Assembly: GCF_001261735.1 (NCBI RefSeq)
Contig: NZ_CVRP01000010.1
Span: 186,001 to 250,000 of the forward strand
DNA from: Dysgonomonas sp. BGC7
GTDB taxonomy: Bacteria; Bacteroidota; Bacteroidia; Bacteroidales; Dysgonomonadaceae
Reading direction: 5' to 3'
DNA: 64,000 nt
The stretch's first letter is position 1; the number at the start of each line of letters is the position of its first letter. The notes under the pieces were generated by a model, which did no database searches, had not been told where the DNA came from, and saw only the letters and a program-made list of their open reading frames with translations. Below, piece after piece: positions 25,274-35,300 of the stretch. The position numbers were made by a program, and so were the translations under genes.

Positions 25274-26974
25274 TTAAGGTTTTTTATTAAAGCTATTTTC
25301 TAAAACTGTACGACCTTCCTTATCCTGATCATTCTTTACTTCGCAAATATCATTTAAAATCATTGTTTCACCATTTTCTACTGTAAATTTAGGCCAATAA
25401 GGCAATGAAGAACAGTTAGGGTCGCCCGTACGAACAAAATTCAACAGAGAATCTCCCATTTTTTTCGACAAGATACGTGGTCTTGCTCCGCCTCCCGAAT
25501 GAGTTAGCATAAGATCAGTATTCATAAGCCAAAAAGAAATGTCTAAACAATGAAAGGCCCGTATTCTTCCATCAAACAGAGGCGGTTCGAACCCAAACCA
25601 AGCCATATAAACCGGCGACTTTTGCTGACTCTTTGCTATAGCCGATTCTACAATAGACATACGGTTCGAATATATCAGAATAAGAATATCAATAGGTCTT
25701 GCATTGGGGAAGTTCTGTGCATAAGCATCATAGATAAGCTGAGCATTTCTACCATACCTTTCCGATAATTTTTCCACAGCTTGCTTCGCATCTATTTTAT
25801 CTTGTGCAGGATTATCCCTTTCTACACCCCATTCGTGGAAAGTGGTACAAAATATCATTGGTATGTCCGGAGATTGCAGATTACTGAAAAACTCTTCTTC
25901 TGGTAAATATACCCCATCTCCTATAGGCCCGAAACTCCCTCTGACCATCCCCGAGCCTTCTGTTGTCTTTTCTATACGTTCAGCCGCACGATAAGCAAGT
26001 TTCATATAATCTGTCCATGACATTTGTTGAAGTTTGTCTATTTCCAATGCCGACAAGCCTGCTTCCTCCACAATGTATTCTCCTAAAAGCCTCGAATAGC
26101 TTTTATTATTCCCTTTTATTGCCGATCCACTCAATGAAACACCTTTGTGAATGAGTCCCTTCATTTGTGGCATAGTTGCAAGCTGACAGACTTTTGCGCC
26201 ACCTCCCGATTGACCAATAATCGTTACATTATCCGGATCTCCTCCAAAATTCTCGATATTATCATGTACCCATTGCAAAGCTGCTACCATATCCAACAAG
26301 CCTGCATTTCCCGAATCCTTATATTTATCACCAAAGGCAGACAGATCGGAAAAGCCAAGGACTCCGAGTCTGTGATTTACCGAACAGAATACAACATCTC
26401 CATAGCGAACAATATTTTCTCCATGATAGCCATCTTGTTCTATTCCATTACCACGGGTAAACCCACCACCATGTAACCAAACTATTACAGGACGCTTTTT
26501 GTTGTCTGCAATTCCATTTGTCCATATATTAAGAGTCAGACAATCTTCACTGATCTCATCATAATTCCAATGATCAACAAACATATCGTAAGAAGTAGAT
26601 GACCTATTATATACTTCTTGCGGAGCACTGTTCCCATAAAAAACAGCGGGACGTACCCCACTCCACTTTTCTCGTTTTTGCGGAGGCATAAAACGGTTTT
26701 TCCCTGATGTGTCAGCAGCGTAGGGTATACCCAGAAAAGTATAGACTCCTCGCATTATATAACCTCTTACCTTTCCGTATTCAGTATTGGCTATAGCTAT
26801 ATTTTCACCGATTTGTATTTGAGGCTCATCTTCATTTACACGAATATACTCTTTCAAGTTTTTACTGTTACTTATAGAATCATTTTCTGCTGCCGATAAG
26901 ACGATAGCGTATATATTGAATAAAGCTATTCCTATTAGTATTGTTTTAAAGAATCTGACAGGTCTTTTCATCAT
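25274..26974 (-). CDS. exported type-B carboxylesterase
   Basis: A carboxylesterase/lipase family B protein of about 566 residues with an N-terminal signal peptide. It shows EDCLTLNIWTN (the EDCLxLN signature), VIVWLHGGGFTRGNG (oxyanion hole), the nucleophile motif GQSGGGAKVC, and IGDGVYLPEEE, with HSGGGARPR near the C-terminus. I prefer an ATG at 26972-26974 or 26969-26971 because the longer frame uses a TTG inside the end of the GH30 gene. It is 14-17 bp downstream of GH30, so it shares that promoter and the mannan-regulon site. De-esterification of a decorated hemicellulose is a fair inference. Confidence 0.85.
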   Translation of the reverse strand: MMKRPVRFFKTILIGIALFNIYAIVLSAAENDSISNSKNLKEYIRVNEDEPQIQIGENIAIANTEYGKVRGYIMRGVYTFLGIPYAADTSGKNRFMPPQKREKWSGVRPAVFYGNSAPQEVYNRSSTSYDMFVDHWNYDEISEDCLTLNIWTNGIADNKKRPVIVWLHGGGFTRGNGIEQDGYHGENIVRYGDVVFCSVNHRLGVLGFSDLSAFGDKYKDSGNAGLLDMVAALQWVHDNIENFGGDPDNVTIIGQSGGGAKVCQLATMPQMKGLIHKGVSLSGSAIKGNNKSYSRLLGEYIVEEAGLSALEIDKLQQMSWTDYMKLAYRAAERIEKTTEGSGMVRGSFGPIGDGVYLPEEEFFSNLQSPDIPMIFCTTFHEWGVERDNPAQDKIDAKQAVEKLSERYGRNAQLIYDAYAQNFPNARPIDILILIYSNRMSIVESAIAKSQQKSPVYMAWFGFEPPLFDGRIRAFHCLDISFWLMNTDLMLTHSGGGARPRILSKKMGDSLLNFVRTGDPNCSSLPYWPKFTVENGETMILNDICEVKNDQDKEGRTVLENSFNKKP

Positions 26975-26988
26975 AATCTTTTTTGAGG

Positions 26989-28470
26989 TTACCAAATATA
27001 TGTTCCTACAGCTCCGGGGGCAAGCGGCAAATTGGCAAAGCGCCCGTTAAACTGTATTTTTACAGAATTTTCAGAATAACTATCATTAGCAACAATCAGT
27101 ACAATTCTACCTTCCGGAGTTTTGAAAGCTACATTCGGCAACACGTTGCTATGTTCTACAACTGTAGCGCGATGTACTTCTGCTCTTTCTTCATCTTCGG
27201 TAATATCTATGCCCGGATCGAACGGATGAGTAGAAGATATACGAACAGAACCCGGACGAACCAGCTTCGAAGCATGTGCTATTGTGTAATATGCTATATT
27301 TCGGGTTATATTATTTCCATCAATAGTTATAGCTCCCTGACACATAGAACATCCTCCATTATCGGTATGAGGATCATTTAACGGATCAGCCGCATAATTC
27401 CAAAGAATAACATTTTTACTCCAGTTTCTTGTTACATCTATCAATAATCGTTTAACTGAAGCAGCGATATTTATTGTTTCACTTTCAGGATTCTCGGTCA
27501 GCATCTGTTCTGTAAAGTAAATATTTTTATCAGGTCTTGCACGGTGTACAATACTCATACCACTCAAATATCCCCGATAATGATGAAATGCCGATCCATC
27601 AACATATTGCGAAGTAACTGCATCGTTTAATATTGCTAAAGGATAATCGGGACGATCGCAATTATGATCGAAAATAATTATTTTAGTTTTTATATCGGCA
27701 GTTTTGAATGCCGGGCCTAGATAGTCTCTTACAAATTCATTATGCTCTTGCCAATACCATGGCATACTTGGAGTATTACGTGAGTTTAATGGCTCATTTT
27801 GTATAGTAACAGCATCTATATTTATGCCCACTTTTGCCATTTGTTGAATATACTTTACAAAGTAATTTGCATATACACTATAATATTCTTTTTTAAGAGA
27901 ACCATCCTGTACTTTATTGTTCGCCTTCATCCATGTAGGAGCAGACCAAGGTGATGCCATTATTTTAATATCAGGAATAATTTTTAGAATCTCCTTCATT
28001 ATAGGAATTACATCATCGTAATCGTGCCCGAGGCTGAATTTCTTTAATTCTGTATCTTTTTCGCCTTGAGGTAGATCATTATATGAATAAACAAAATTAT
28101 TGAGATCCGATGCACCTAATGTTAACCTGACATAGCTGAAACCTACGTTTTCCGAATCGCTTCTGAACATTTCGTTTAATATCTGTTCCCGTGCTGCCGA
28201 ACTCATTCTATTGAGATGGAACGCACTTCCTTCAGTCAGGGCAAAACCGAAGCCATCCATTGTTTGATATTCCTGCCGATCGTCTATAATTATCGGTAAT
28301 CCCCTACCCTGTTCGTCTCCAAAGGTTATTTTTTCAGTTTGTCTCTGAAACAGATCTAAACGGTTGGGTGAAGTAATCCATGATTCAATTTGTTGTGCAC
28401 TTAGTATTAGTATATTTAAAGATAATACCAGCCCCAATAATAGTCTTTTACATTCAATTAGATTTTGCAT
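26989..28470 (-). CDS. GH30-family glycoside hydrolase, secreted
   Basis: A product of about 493 residues from MQNLIECKRLL, with a signal peptide ending near ILSAQ. The barrel contains MDGFGFALTEGSAF, MASPWSAPTWMK, TIQNEPLN (acid/base Glu226) and IYFTEQML (nucleophile Glu321), the GH30 glucosylceramidase/endo-beta-1,6-glucanase pattern, followed by a C-terminal beta domain. The start at 28470 is preferred because transcription from the -7 box at 28502-28509 would begin at about 28496. The promoter carries the 27-bp site shared with the mannan genes, so its substrate is probably part of the same plant polymer. Activity could be beta-glucosidase, beta-1,6-glucanase or beta-xylosidase. Confidence 0.88.
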   Translation of the reverse strand: MQNLIECKRLLLGLVLSLNILILSAQQIESWITSPNRLDLFQRQTEKITFGDEQGRGLPIIIDDRQEYQTMDGFGFALTEGSAFHLNRMSSAAREQILNEMFRSDSENVGFSYVRLTLGASDLNNFVYSYNDLPQGEKDTELKKFSLGHDYDDVIPIMKEILKIIPDIKIMASPWSAPTWMKANNKVQDGSLKKEYYSVYANYFVKYIQQMAKVGINIDAVTIQNEPLNSRNTPSMPWYWQEHNEFVRDYLGPAFKTADIKTKIIIFDHNCDRPDYPLAILNDAVTSQYVDGSAFHHYRGYLSGMSIVHRARPDKNIYFTEQMLTENPESETINIAASVKRLLIDVTRNWSKNVILWNYAADPLNDPHTDNGGCSMCQGAITIDGNNITRNIAYYTIAHASKLVRPGSVRISSTHPFDPGIDITEDEERAEVHRATVVEHSNVLPNVAFKTPEGRIVLIVANDSYSENSVKIQFNGRFANLPLAPGAVGTYIW

Positions 28471-28501
28471 TGTGATTTTGTATAGAAGATTTAACATACA
28501 A

Positions 28502-28557
28502 CAAATTTAGTTTTGTATGCTAACCGATTGTTATACAATGCGACTGATTTGCTATAC
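28502..28557 (-). promoter_or_regulatory. GH30-esterase promoter with 27-bp mannan-regulon site
   Basis: Leftward -7 box TAAATTTG at 28502-28509, then 21 bp, then the site at 28531-28557, which on the + strand contains TTATACAAT (28531-28539), ACTGATT (28543-28549) and ATAC (28554-28557). The same site at the same spacing occurs at four other promoters of the region. Confidence 0.8.
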
Positions 28558-28570
28558 TATTATGAAGACT

Positions 28571-29437
28571 TTAATATTTAATCAACATTTGTTCAATCAA
28601 AGTACGGTATTCACTAGGAGTAGTGCCTTTTTTCTTCTTGAAAATCCGAATGAAGTTAGACAAATTATTAAATCCGCACAGAAAGCATACTTCTGCTATA
28701 GAATGAGTTGTTTCTGATAACATTTGGCAAGCTTTGGCTATTCTAAGGTTGATCACATAGTCAATAAATGTACAGCGAGTCTTCTTTTTAAAGAAGTGAC
28801 TAAATGCAGATTCAGACATATTTACCATTTCTGCTACTTCGCTAAGTTTTATCTGATTTTCATAATTTCTTTCAATATAATCACAAACCTTAGCTATACG
28901 ACGGCTTTTTGACACCCTTACTATTGCCTGCGAATCGTACTTATTGTCCATCAAGACACTTCTGTCTGAAATGGAAAGTTCATGTAAAATAGAGAAAAAT
29001 TCGAGTACAGTCTGGAAACCTTGCATCTTGGTCAGTCTTAATATACGCTCCTTCATCTCTACTCTGGTTTTCTCAGAAAAACATATACCTCGCTGAGCCT
29101 CATATAATAAGTCTTTTATTTGTACAAACAATCGCTTCTCTAATATAGGAAAATTAAGTAGCTTCTCCGAAAACTGAATAGTTACAACATGATTCCCGTC
29201 TACAATTTCACCTTGCCACGCATGCGGAATGTTAGGGCCTATCATCACAAGATCAAGTGTAGAAAAATTCTCTTCAGAATCTCCAACAATACGTTTACCA
29301 TAAGTATCCATTACCAGATTAATCTCATAATCGGAATGATGATGTACCGGATAATCGAATTTTGCAGACGGATGATTTAATACTATGAATAAATCATTAT
29401 CCGACAACGGCGTTATTTCCTTTTGAATCTCTCTCAT
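28571..29437 (-). CDS. AraC-family regulator, predicted activator of the mannan regulon
   Basis: A 288-residue protein. Residues about 10-100 form a cupin-type sugar sensor (VHHHSDYEINLVMDTYGKR, LVMIGPNIPHAWQGE). Residues about 185-285 carry the two AraC HTH motifs (LSEVAEMVNMSESAFSHFFKK and IAEVCFLCGFNNLSNFIRIFKKKKG). A TAAATTTG -7 box lies at 29472-29479. It lies between the GH30 and symporter promoters, each carrying a copy of the 27-bp site, which makes it the natural candidate for the protein that binds all of them. It has no export signal, so it must sense an intracellular sugar, consistent with a nearby symporter and GH130. Confidence 0.9.
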   Translation of the reverse strand: MREIQKEITPLSDNDLFIVLNHPSAKFDYPVHHHSDYEINLVMDTYGKRIVGDSEENFSTLDLVMIGPNIPHAWQGEIVDGNHVVTIQFSEKLLNFPILEKRLFVQIKDLLYEAQRGICFSEKTRVEMKERILRLTKMQGFQTVLEFFSILHELSISDRSVLMDNKYDSQAIVRVSKSRRIAKVCDYIERNYENQIKLSEVAEMVNMSESAFSHFFKKKTRCTFIDYVINLRIAKACQMLSETTHSIAEVCFLCGFNNLSNFIRIFKKKKGTTPSEYRTLIEQMLIKY

Positions 29438-29516
29438 AATGAAATTAATATTATCGTTTTTATTCTATATACAAATTTAGAAATAAAATAAAAAAAGCAA
29501 TAGTTAATTCAAAAAA

Positions 29517-29572
29517 GTACAACATTTCAGTCAGATTGTATAATCACTAATTCAACTTAACGCATATTTTTG
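29517..29572 (+). promoter_or_regulatory. symporter-GH130 promoter with 27-bp mannan-regulon site
   Basis: The site at 29517-29543 (reverse strand TTATACAAT ... ACTGA ... GTAC) ends 21 bp before the -7 box TATTTTTG at 29565-29572. Transcription would start near 29579, 18 nt before the ATG at 29597. This excludes a TTG start at 29570, which lies within the -7 box. Confidence 0.8.
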
Positions 29573-29596
29573 TATCATGAATATAAATTAATACTC

Positions 29597-31174
29597 ATGG
29601 AAAATTTTTCAATCAGTACAATCGACTTAGTTATAGTAGTCTTATACATTGTATTTATAATATGGTGGGGACTAAAAAACGGGAAAAGTTCAGACTCCCA
29701 ATCTTACTTTCTTGCCGGACGCTCCATGCCCTGGTGGATTGTCGGACTATCATTATTTGCGGCCAGTATCTCCAGCACTACTCTTATAGGACAGTCGGGA
29801 GACGCATATGATACAGGACTTGCTGTATTCAATTATAACCTGACAGGAATAGTAGTTATGGTGTTTTTTGCCGTGTTTCTTTTACCTTTATATATAAGAT
29901 CCAAGGTATTCACTATACCTGAATTTTTAGAAAAACGCTTCGACAAACGATCTAGGTTCTATTTTTCTGCTATTTGTATTATAGGGAATATATTTTTAGA
30001 TGCAGCCGGAGCATTATATGCAGCAGCTCTTATTATCAAACTAATATATCCGGCAGCAGATCTGCAACTAATCATAATCATTTTTGCAGCCATAGCAGCC
30101 TCATACACTATTCCCGGTGGACTATCGTCTGTAATAAAAACAGAATTGATTCAGGCTATTATATTAATTATAGGCTCAGTAATTCTAACAATCTTCTGTT
30201 TTCAGCAGGGAGGCGATTACTTTATCGACATTTATAAAAATGGAGATATATTAGCTAAACTGATACGGCCAATGGATGATCCTGCAACCCCATGGTTGGG
30301 TTTGATAGTCGGTATGCCTATTCTGGGAATCTATTTTTGGGCTAATAACCAGACAATGGTACAACGCGTATTAAGTGCTAAGACTGTAGATGAAGGACGA
30401 AAAGGAGTTATGCTGAACGGCTTCTTAACAATGGCAACTCTATTTATCATTGCCATTCCCGGACTTATAGCCCGAGGCCTATTCCCGGGATTAGACCGAC
30501 CCGATATGGTGTATCCCACAATGGTTATTAATCTGATGCCAATAGGTCTGTTAGCTATTATATTAGCTGCGTTGTTGTCTGCTCTCACATCGGCACTGAG
30601 TGCCATTCTGAATTCTACATCTACATTGTTTACAATGGACTTTTATTCTCATTTCAATAAAGATGCAGATTCCAAGAAATTGGTAAGAGTTGGTAAGATA
30701 GCTTCCTTAGTCATTATCATATTAGCTGCACTATGGGCACCTCAAATTGGTAAATTTGGTTCATTATTAAAGTATTATCAAGAGATGCTATCCTATATAT
30801 CACCTCCTATTGTAGCAGCTTTTCTTTTAGGTATATTCAGTAAAAGAATAAACGGAAAAGGAGCATTTATTGGTCTGATTAGCGGATTGGCTATTGCTAT
30901 ACTAATGCTATTCTTTAGACAAGAGATTTTTGGAAATATGCATTTTCTGCTTGTAGTTCCATTCTTACTTGGTACAAGTATGTTAATCATGTATCTCACA
31001 AGTCTTTTAGCTCCTGCTCCAACCTATGAGAAACTAGCCGACACCACATTCCGCAAAAACGATCTGATAACAGAGTTTAAAGATCTGAAAGGTGGGGCCT
31101 GGTACAAAAGCTATCTAGGATGGGCTATATTACTTTTAGGACTAAGTGGTCTCCTTTGGATTGTATTCAGCTAA
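29597..31174 (+). CDS. sodium:solute symporter (SSS family), predicted oligosaccharide/sugar importer
   Basis: A 525-residue inner membrane protein with about 13-14 helices, starting MENFSISTIDLVIVVLY. Family stretches: YFLAGRSMPWWIVGLSLFAA, SISSTTLIGQSGDAYDTGLA, IPEFLEKRFDKRSRFY, YTIPGGLSSVIKTEL, and FWANNQTMVQRVLSAKTVDE. These are the SGLT/SSS pattern for sodium-coupled sugar uptake. It is 37 bp upstream of GH130, so import and intracellular phosphorolysis are coupled, comparable to the Bacteroides mannobiose symporter-phosphorylase pair. Beta-mannobiose or a mannosyl-glucose disaccharide is the likely cargo (inference). Confidence 0.9.
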   Translation: MENFSISTIDLVIVVLYIVFIIWWGLKNGKSSDSQSYFLAGRSMPWWIVGLSLFAASISSTTLIGQSGDAYDTGLAVFNYNLTGIVVMVFFAVFLLPLYIRSKVFTIPEFLEKRFDKRSRFYFSAICIIGNIFLDAAGALYAAALIIKLIYPAADLQLIIIIFAAIAASYTIPGGLSSVIKTELIQAIILIIGSVILTIFCFQQGGDYFIDIYKNGDILAKLIRPMDDPATPWLGLIVGMPILGIYFWANNQTMVQRVLSAKTVDEGRKGVMLNGFLTMATLFIIAIPGLIARGLFPGLDRPDMVYPTMVINLMPIGLLAIILAALLSALTSALSAILNSTSTLFTMDFYSHFNKDADSKKLVRVGKIASLVIIILAALWAPQIGKFGSLLKYYQEMLSYISPPIVAAFLLGIFSKRINGKGAFIGLISGLAIAILMLFFRQEIFGNMHFLLVVPFLLGTSMLIMYLTSLLAPAPTYEKLADTTFRKNDLITEFKDLKGGAWYKSYLGWAILLLGLSGLLWIVFS

Positions 31175-31211
31175 TAATCAACTAGAAATAAATATAATAA
31201 AACTTGAGCTT

Positions 31212-32228
31212 ATGAAATTAGAAAAATTTCAGGGAAATCCTATTGTGTCTCCCAATGAGAAAAACGATTGGGAATCATTAGTAACATGCAATCCGGGGGT
31301 ATTCTACGATAATGGAATATTTTACATGCTTTATCGTGCCGCAGGAAATGATGACGAGCACGTTATACGGCTCGGATTGGCAACGAGTAAAGATGGTTTC
31401 CATTTCGAAAGAATATCAGATCAACCTGTTTTTGGTCCGGAAGCAAATAACTTTGACTCAGGTTGTGTGGAAGACCCACGTATTGTAAAATTCGACAGTG
31501 AATATTATGTAACATATGCCTACAGGCCTTTTCCTCCGGGACAATATTGGAAGTTTGCACATGATGTAGTGAAAGTTCCCGAGGTAGGAGCAGATGCTCC
31601 GGCAGCTATTGCTAAGAACTTAGGGAATACAGGATTGGCAGTTACTACCGATTTTAAAAACTTTCGTCGTTTGGGACGTTTAACGTCTCCTGTTCTGGAC
31701 GACAGAGATGTAATTTTATTCCCTGAAAAAATAAATGGTCAGTATGTACTTATGCATCGTCCCAAGCAATATATTGGAGAAAAGTACGGTGTTAAATATC
31801 CTTCTATCTGGCTTAAGTTCTCAGACGACTTGTTGAACTGGGAAGATAAAGAAAGCCACTTGTTATTGACAGGTATTGAAGGATCGTGGGAAGAGAAAAT
31901 CGGAGGAAGCACCCCTCCCCTAAAAACAGATTACGGTTGGTTGGTTATCTATCATGGTGTAGAAAACGGAGGCTTGGGATATTATAGAGCGGGTGCGATC
32001 CTTCTGGACTTAGAAAACCCATTAAAAATAATATCTAAAGCTCCGGATTTCATCCTCGAACCCGAATATGATTACGAAATAGAGGGGTATTACAAAGGGT
32101 GTGTATTTCCTACCGGAAATGTAATTATAAACGACACATTATATGTCTATTATGGTGGAGCGGATAAATATATAGGTGTTGCAACTTGCAATATCCACGA
32201 ACTTATCAAAAGTTTCAAAAAAGTATAA
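31212..32228 (+). CDS. GH130-family beta-mannoside phosphorylase-type enzyme
   Basis: A 338-residue cytoplasmic protein (no signal) forming a five-bladed propeller: FQGNPIVSP, CNPGVFYDNGIFYMLYRA, CVEDPRIVKF (Asp88 is the expected general acid), DDRDVILFPEKI, VLMHRPK, GGSTPPLKT, LVIYHGVENG and GYYKGCVFPTGN. These are the GH130 positions; the Arg, His and Lys residues that bind phosphate in the phosphorolytic members seem present, but subgroup assignment needs an alignment. It should cleave short beta-mannosides with phosphate to give mannose-1-phosphate. I place the start at 31212 (MKLEKF), avoiding overlap with the symporter. Its stop codon overlaps the weaker susC site. Confidence 0.88.
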   Translation: MKLEKFQGNPIVSPNEKNDWESLVTCNPGVFYDNGIFYMLYRAAGNDDEHVIRLGLATSKDGFHFERISDQPVFGPEANNFDSGCVEDPRIVKFDSEYYVTYAYRPFPPGQYWKFAHDVVKVPEVGADAPAAIAKNLGNTGLAVTTDFKNFRRLGRLTSPVLDDRDVILFPEKINGQYVLMHRPKQYIGEKYGVKYPSIWLKFSDDLLNWEDKESHLLLTGIEGSWEEKIGGSTPPLKTDYGWLVIYHGVENGGLGYYRAGAILLDLENPLKIISKAPDFILEPEYDYEIEGYYKGCVFPTGNVIINDTLYVYYGGADKYIGVATCNIHELIKSFKKV

Positions 32229-32278
32229 CAAATCAGCAGAAAAGGTAAATTTATATTACTCCTTTCCTTCTACTTTTG
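32223..32278 (+). promoter_or_regulatory. susC promoter with weaker copy of the 27-bp site
   Basis: A TACTTTTG -7 box lies at 32271-32278. Exactly 21 bp upstream, 32223-32249 matches the promoter-distal half of the GH30 site in 13 of 14 bases (GTATA-n-CAAATCAG) but poorly in the proximal half. The site covers the GH130 stop codon. It would give the susC operon its own promoter. Confidence 0.55.
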
Positions 32279-32321
32279 TTTTGTTAACAGTTCGTAAAAT
32301 AAATTCAATAAAGCTAATCAC

Positions 32322-35300
32322 ATGAAGAATCCTAAAGTCAAGAAAATGTCTATGGGTCTTTTATCCCTTAAAATGTTATTTGTATATTTTTTGTTAGGGA
32401 GTTTATGTGCAGTAAATGCTGCCGTAAATCAAGATCCTGTAAAAATAACGGTCTCCGGGACTGTTAGTGATACTAAAGGAGAACCACTTATCGGTGTATC
32501 TGTTGTGCTCAAAAATGCCTCTGTACATACAGGAACTATTACAGATATAGATGGTAAATATTCATTATCGTCTGTTCCTGCAAATGGAATTCTCGAATTT
32601 TCCAATGTAGGTATGGCCAAGCAGGAAGTTACCATTAATGGCAAAACTTCTATTAATGTAGTTATGAAAGATGATGCAGTTCTACTAGGTGAAACTGTTG
32701 TTATCGGCTATGGATCAGTAAAAAAAAGTGACTTAACAGGTTCTGTAGCAAGTATCAAAACGGATGTAATAAGTGATATTCCGGCCAATTCTGTCGAAGG
32801 TCTTTTGCAAGGACGTGCAGCAGGAGTTCAAGTTATCAATTCTTCGCAAGATCCAGGTTCCGGAGCTACTGTTCGCATCCGTGGAAACAGCTCGTTACGA
32901 GGATCGAATTCTCCTCTGATTGTGGTTGATGGATTTCCCTTAGGCGATGCCGGAGATCTTAAACAAATCAACACGGACGATATCGTTTCCATGGAGGTAT
33001 TGAAAGATGCTTCCGCTTCTGCTATCTATGGTTCACGAGGAGCAAACGGCGTTATTATAGTAACTACACGAAGAGCGAAGAAAGGAACAACAACGGTTTC
33101 CGTTAAGCAACAACTAACTTTTTCTGAGTTTTCCACTAAGCTCGATTTGTGGCGCGACCCTGTACTAATGGCTATGCTAAATAATGAAAGTCGTATCAAT
33201 GGCGGAGAGCAACCTCTCTATGTGGGTGCAAACAATTCTGCCGGAGTTTATTACCCTTCGATAGAAGAACTGCAAACTACATGGGCTACCAATACACGAT
33301 GGGATGATCTGGTATTCAGAAACACTCCAATGTCCAACAATACCACAATCTCTGTAGCTAGCTCGAATGAAAAGACAAGTTTCAATCTGAGTGCAAACTA
33401 CTATACTGATATGGGTATGTACAAAGACGATAATTACACTAAAGGTGGGTATAATCTGAATGTAGACCACAATATCTTCGACAATTTCAAGATACGTGCT
33501 TCAAATATTCTTTATTTAGGAAACAGAGACAACAATGGATGGACTGCCTATTGGAGAAATCCAATTTATCCTGTATATAATGAAGATGGTTCTTACTGGC
33601 AGGCAAACAATACAGACTACGATCATCCGATTGCTTTGCGTGAATTAAAAGAAAATAAGACAAAAATGCTAGATGTAATTTCATCAGCAGCATTGGAGTG
33701 GCAGATTCTTCCTGTACTTAAATTGACCAGTCAGATGAATTATAAATATGGTAAATCGACTAACGATCAGTATTTCCCTAAAAAATACACACAGGCTGGA
33801 AATGAAAATGGAGGAAGGGGTATTATTGGTAATACAGAAAGCCAGAACTTTGTCTCAGAAACATTTGCCAATTATTCCCAGACATTTAATGAGAAACACG
33901 AAATAGGCATCATGGCCGGTCATTCTTACGAATGGTATCAATATAGAGACTCGTACCTCACAGCCAGTGGTTTTGTAAACGAAGCCTTAGGTAATGAAAA
34001 TATGGGAGCCGGAGAGCAAGCGAAGAATTTATTATCAAACGGATTCTCAAAAAGTCAGCTACTCTCTTACATGGGACGTTTAAACTATACTTTTGACAAT
34101 AGATACTTAGCTACTTTGACTTTCCGCGCCGATGGTTCATCTAAATTTGGGAAAAACAACAAATGGGCTTACTTCCCTTCAGGAGCATTAAGTTGGAAAG
34201 CCCATGAAGAAGAATTTGTAAAAAACTGGAAGGTATTTGACGAATTGAAGTTTCGTTTAAGTTATGGCATTTCGGGAAATCAGGGAATTAGCCCTTATCA
34301 AACATTAAGCCGCTATGGAACAACTAAATATTACAACGAAGGACAATGGGTTACTGCTATAGGCCCGGGCTATGTGTCAGGCAATACCGGACAAGACGGA
34401 ATCTATAAAGTATGGAGTGGTATACCCAATCCTGACTTGAAATGGGAAACAACCTCGCAGTGGAATCTGGGTGTCGATATGGCTTTTTTCAATAGAAGAT
34501 TGACAACTACTCTCGATGTATATAACAAGGAAACTTCAGACCTTCTACGCGAACGAAACTTAGCTTTATCGTCAGGATATGACCGTATGTGGGTGAATGA
34601 TGGGAAAATACGTAACCGTGGGTTTGAAGCAACATTTAATGGTATAATTATAGATACTAAAGACTGGGGACTTGATGCTACTTTTATTTTCTCTATGAAT
34701 CGTAATAAAGTTTTGGATCTGGGCAGCAGTCTCGAGTCGGGATTAATTACAGATCCACGTACAGGTATGGAGTATGAAGTTATAGGCAACCTTAGAGAAC
34801 AATATAGAGCTTACACCAATATTCTGGCAATAGGACAGCCTATCAATGTTTTCTATGGATATAAAACAAATGGTATTATACAGAGTTTGCAAGAAGGGCT
34901 TGACGCCGGACTTACAGGAGATTATGCACAACCGGGAGAATTCAAATATGTAAACATTTACGATGGGGACGGAACTGTGGGTGTTATCAATGAAAATGAC
35001 AGATGTATTATCGGCGATCCTAATCCCGATTTCACAACCAGTTTAAATCTAGCCTTCCGCTGGAAAAATCTTGATGCAAGTATATTCCTTAATGGTGTAT
35101 TTGGCAACGATGTACTGAATACGAAAATGTTTGGAGATCCACACAATGCCGCTTTTCGTTGGACACCTGATAACCCGACCAATAAATATCCAAGATTGAG
35201 AAGTAATCGTCAAACTATGTTATCTGATTACTGGATCGAAGATGGTTCTTTTGTACGCATTCAGAACCTTTCTGTAGGGTATACATTTAAGCTACCGAAA

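Noticed and set aside
28471-28497. Upstream ATG extending GH30 by nine residues
   Set aside because: Transcription from the -7 box at 28502-28509 would start at about 28496, so this ATG would be at or before the mRNA 5' end.
28508-28515. Rightward TAGTTTTG box
   Set aside because: It matches a -7 consensus but points into the 3' end of the AraC gene with nothing to transcribe; probably incidental to AT-rich sequence.
29472-29527. Regulon site for autoregulation of the AraC gene
   Set aside because: The AraC gene has a -7 box at 29472-29479, but the window 21 bp upstream of it matches the TTATACAAT half in only 5 of 9 bases, too weak to claim.
29570-29596. TTG start giving a nine-residue longer symporter
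   Set aside because: It lies within the predicted -7 box (29565-29572), upstream of the transcription start; the ATG at 29597 fits the family's N-terminus.
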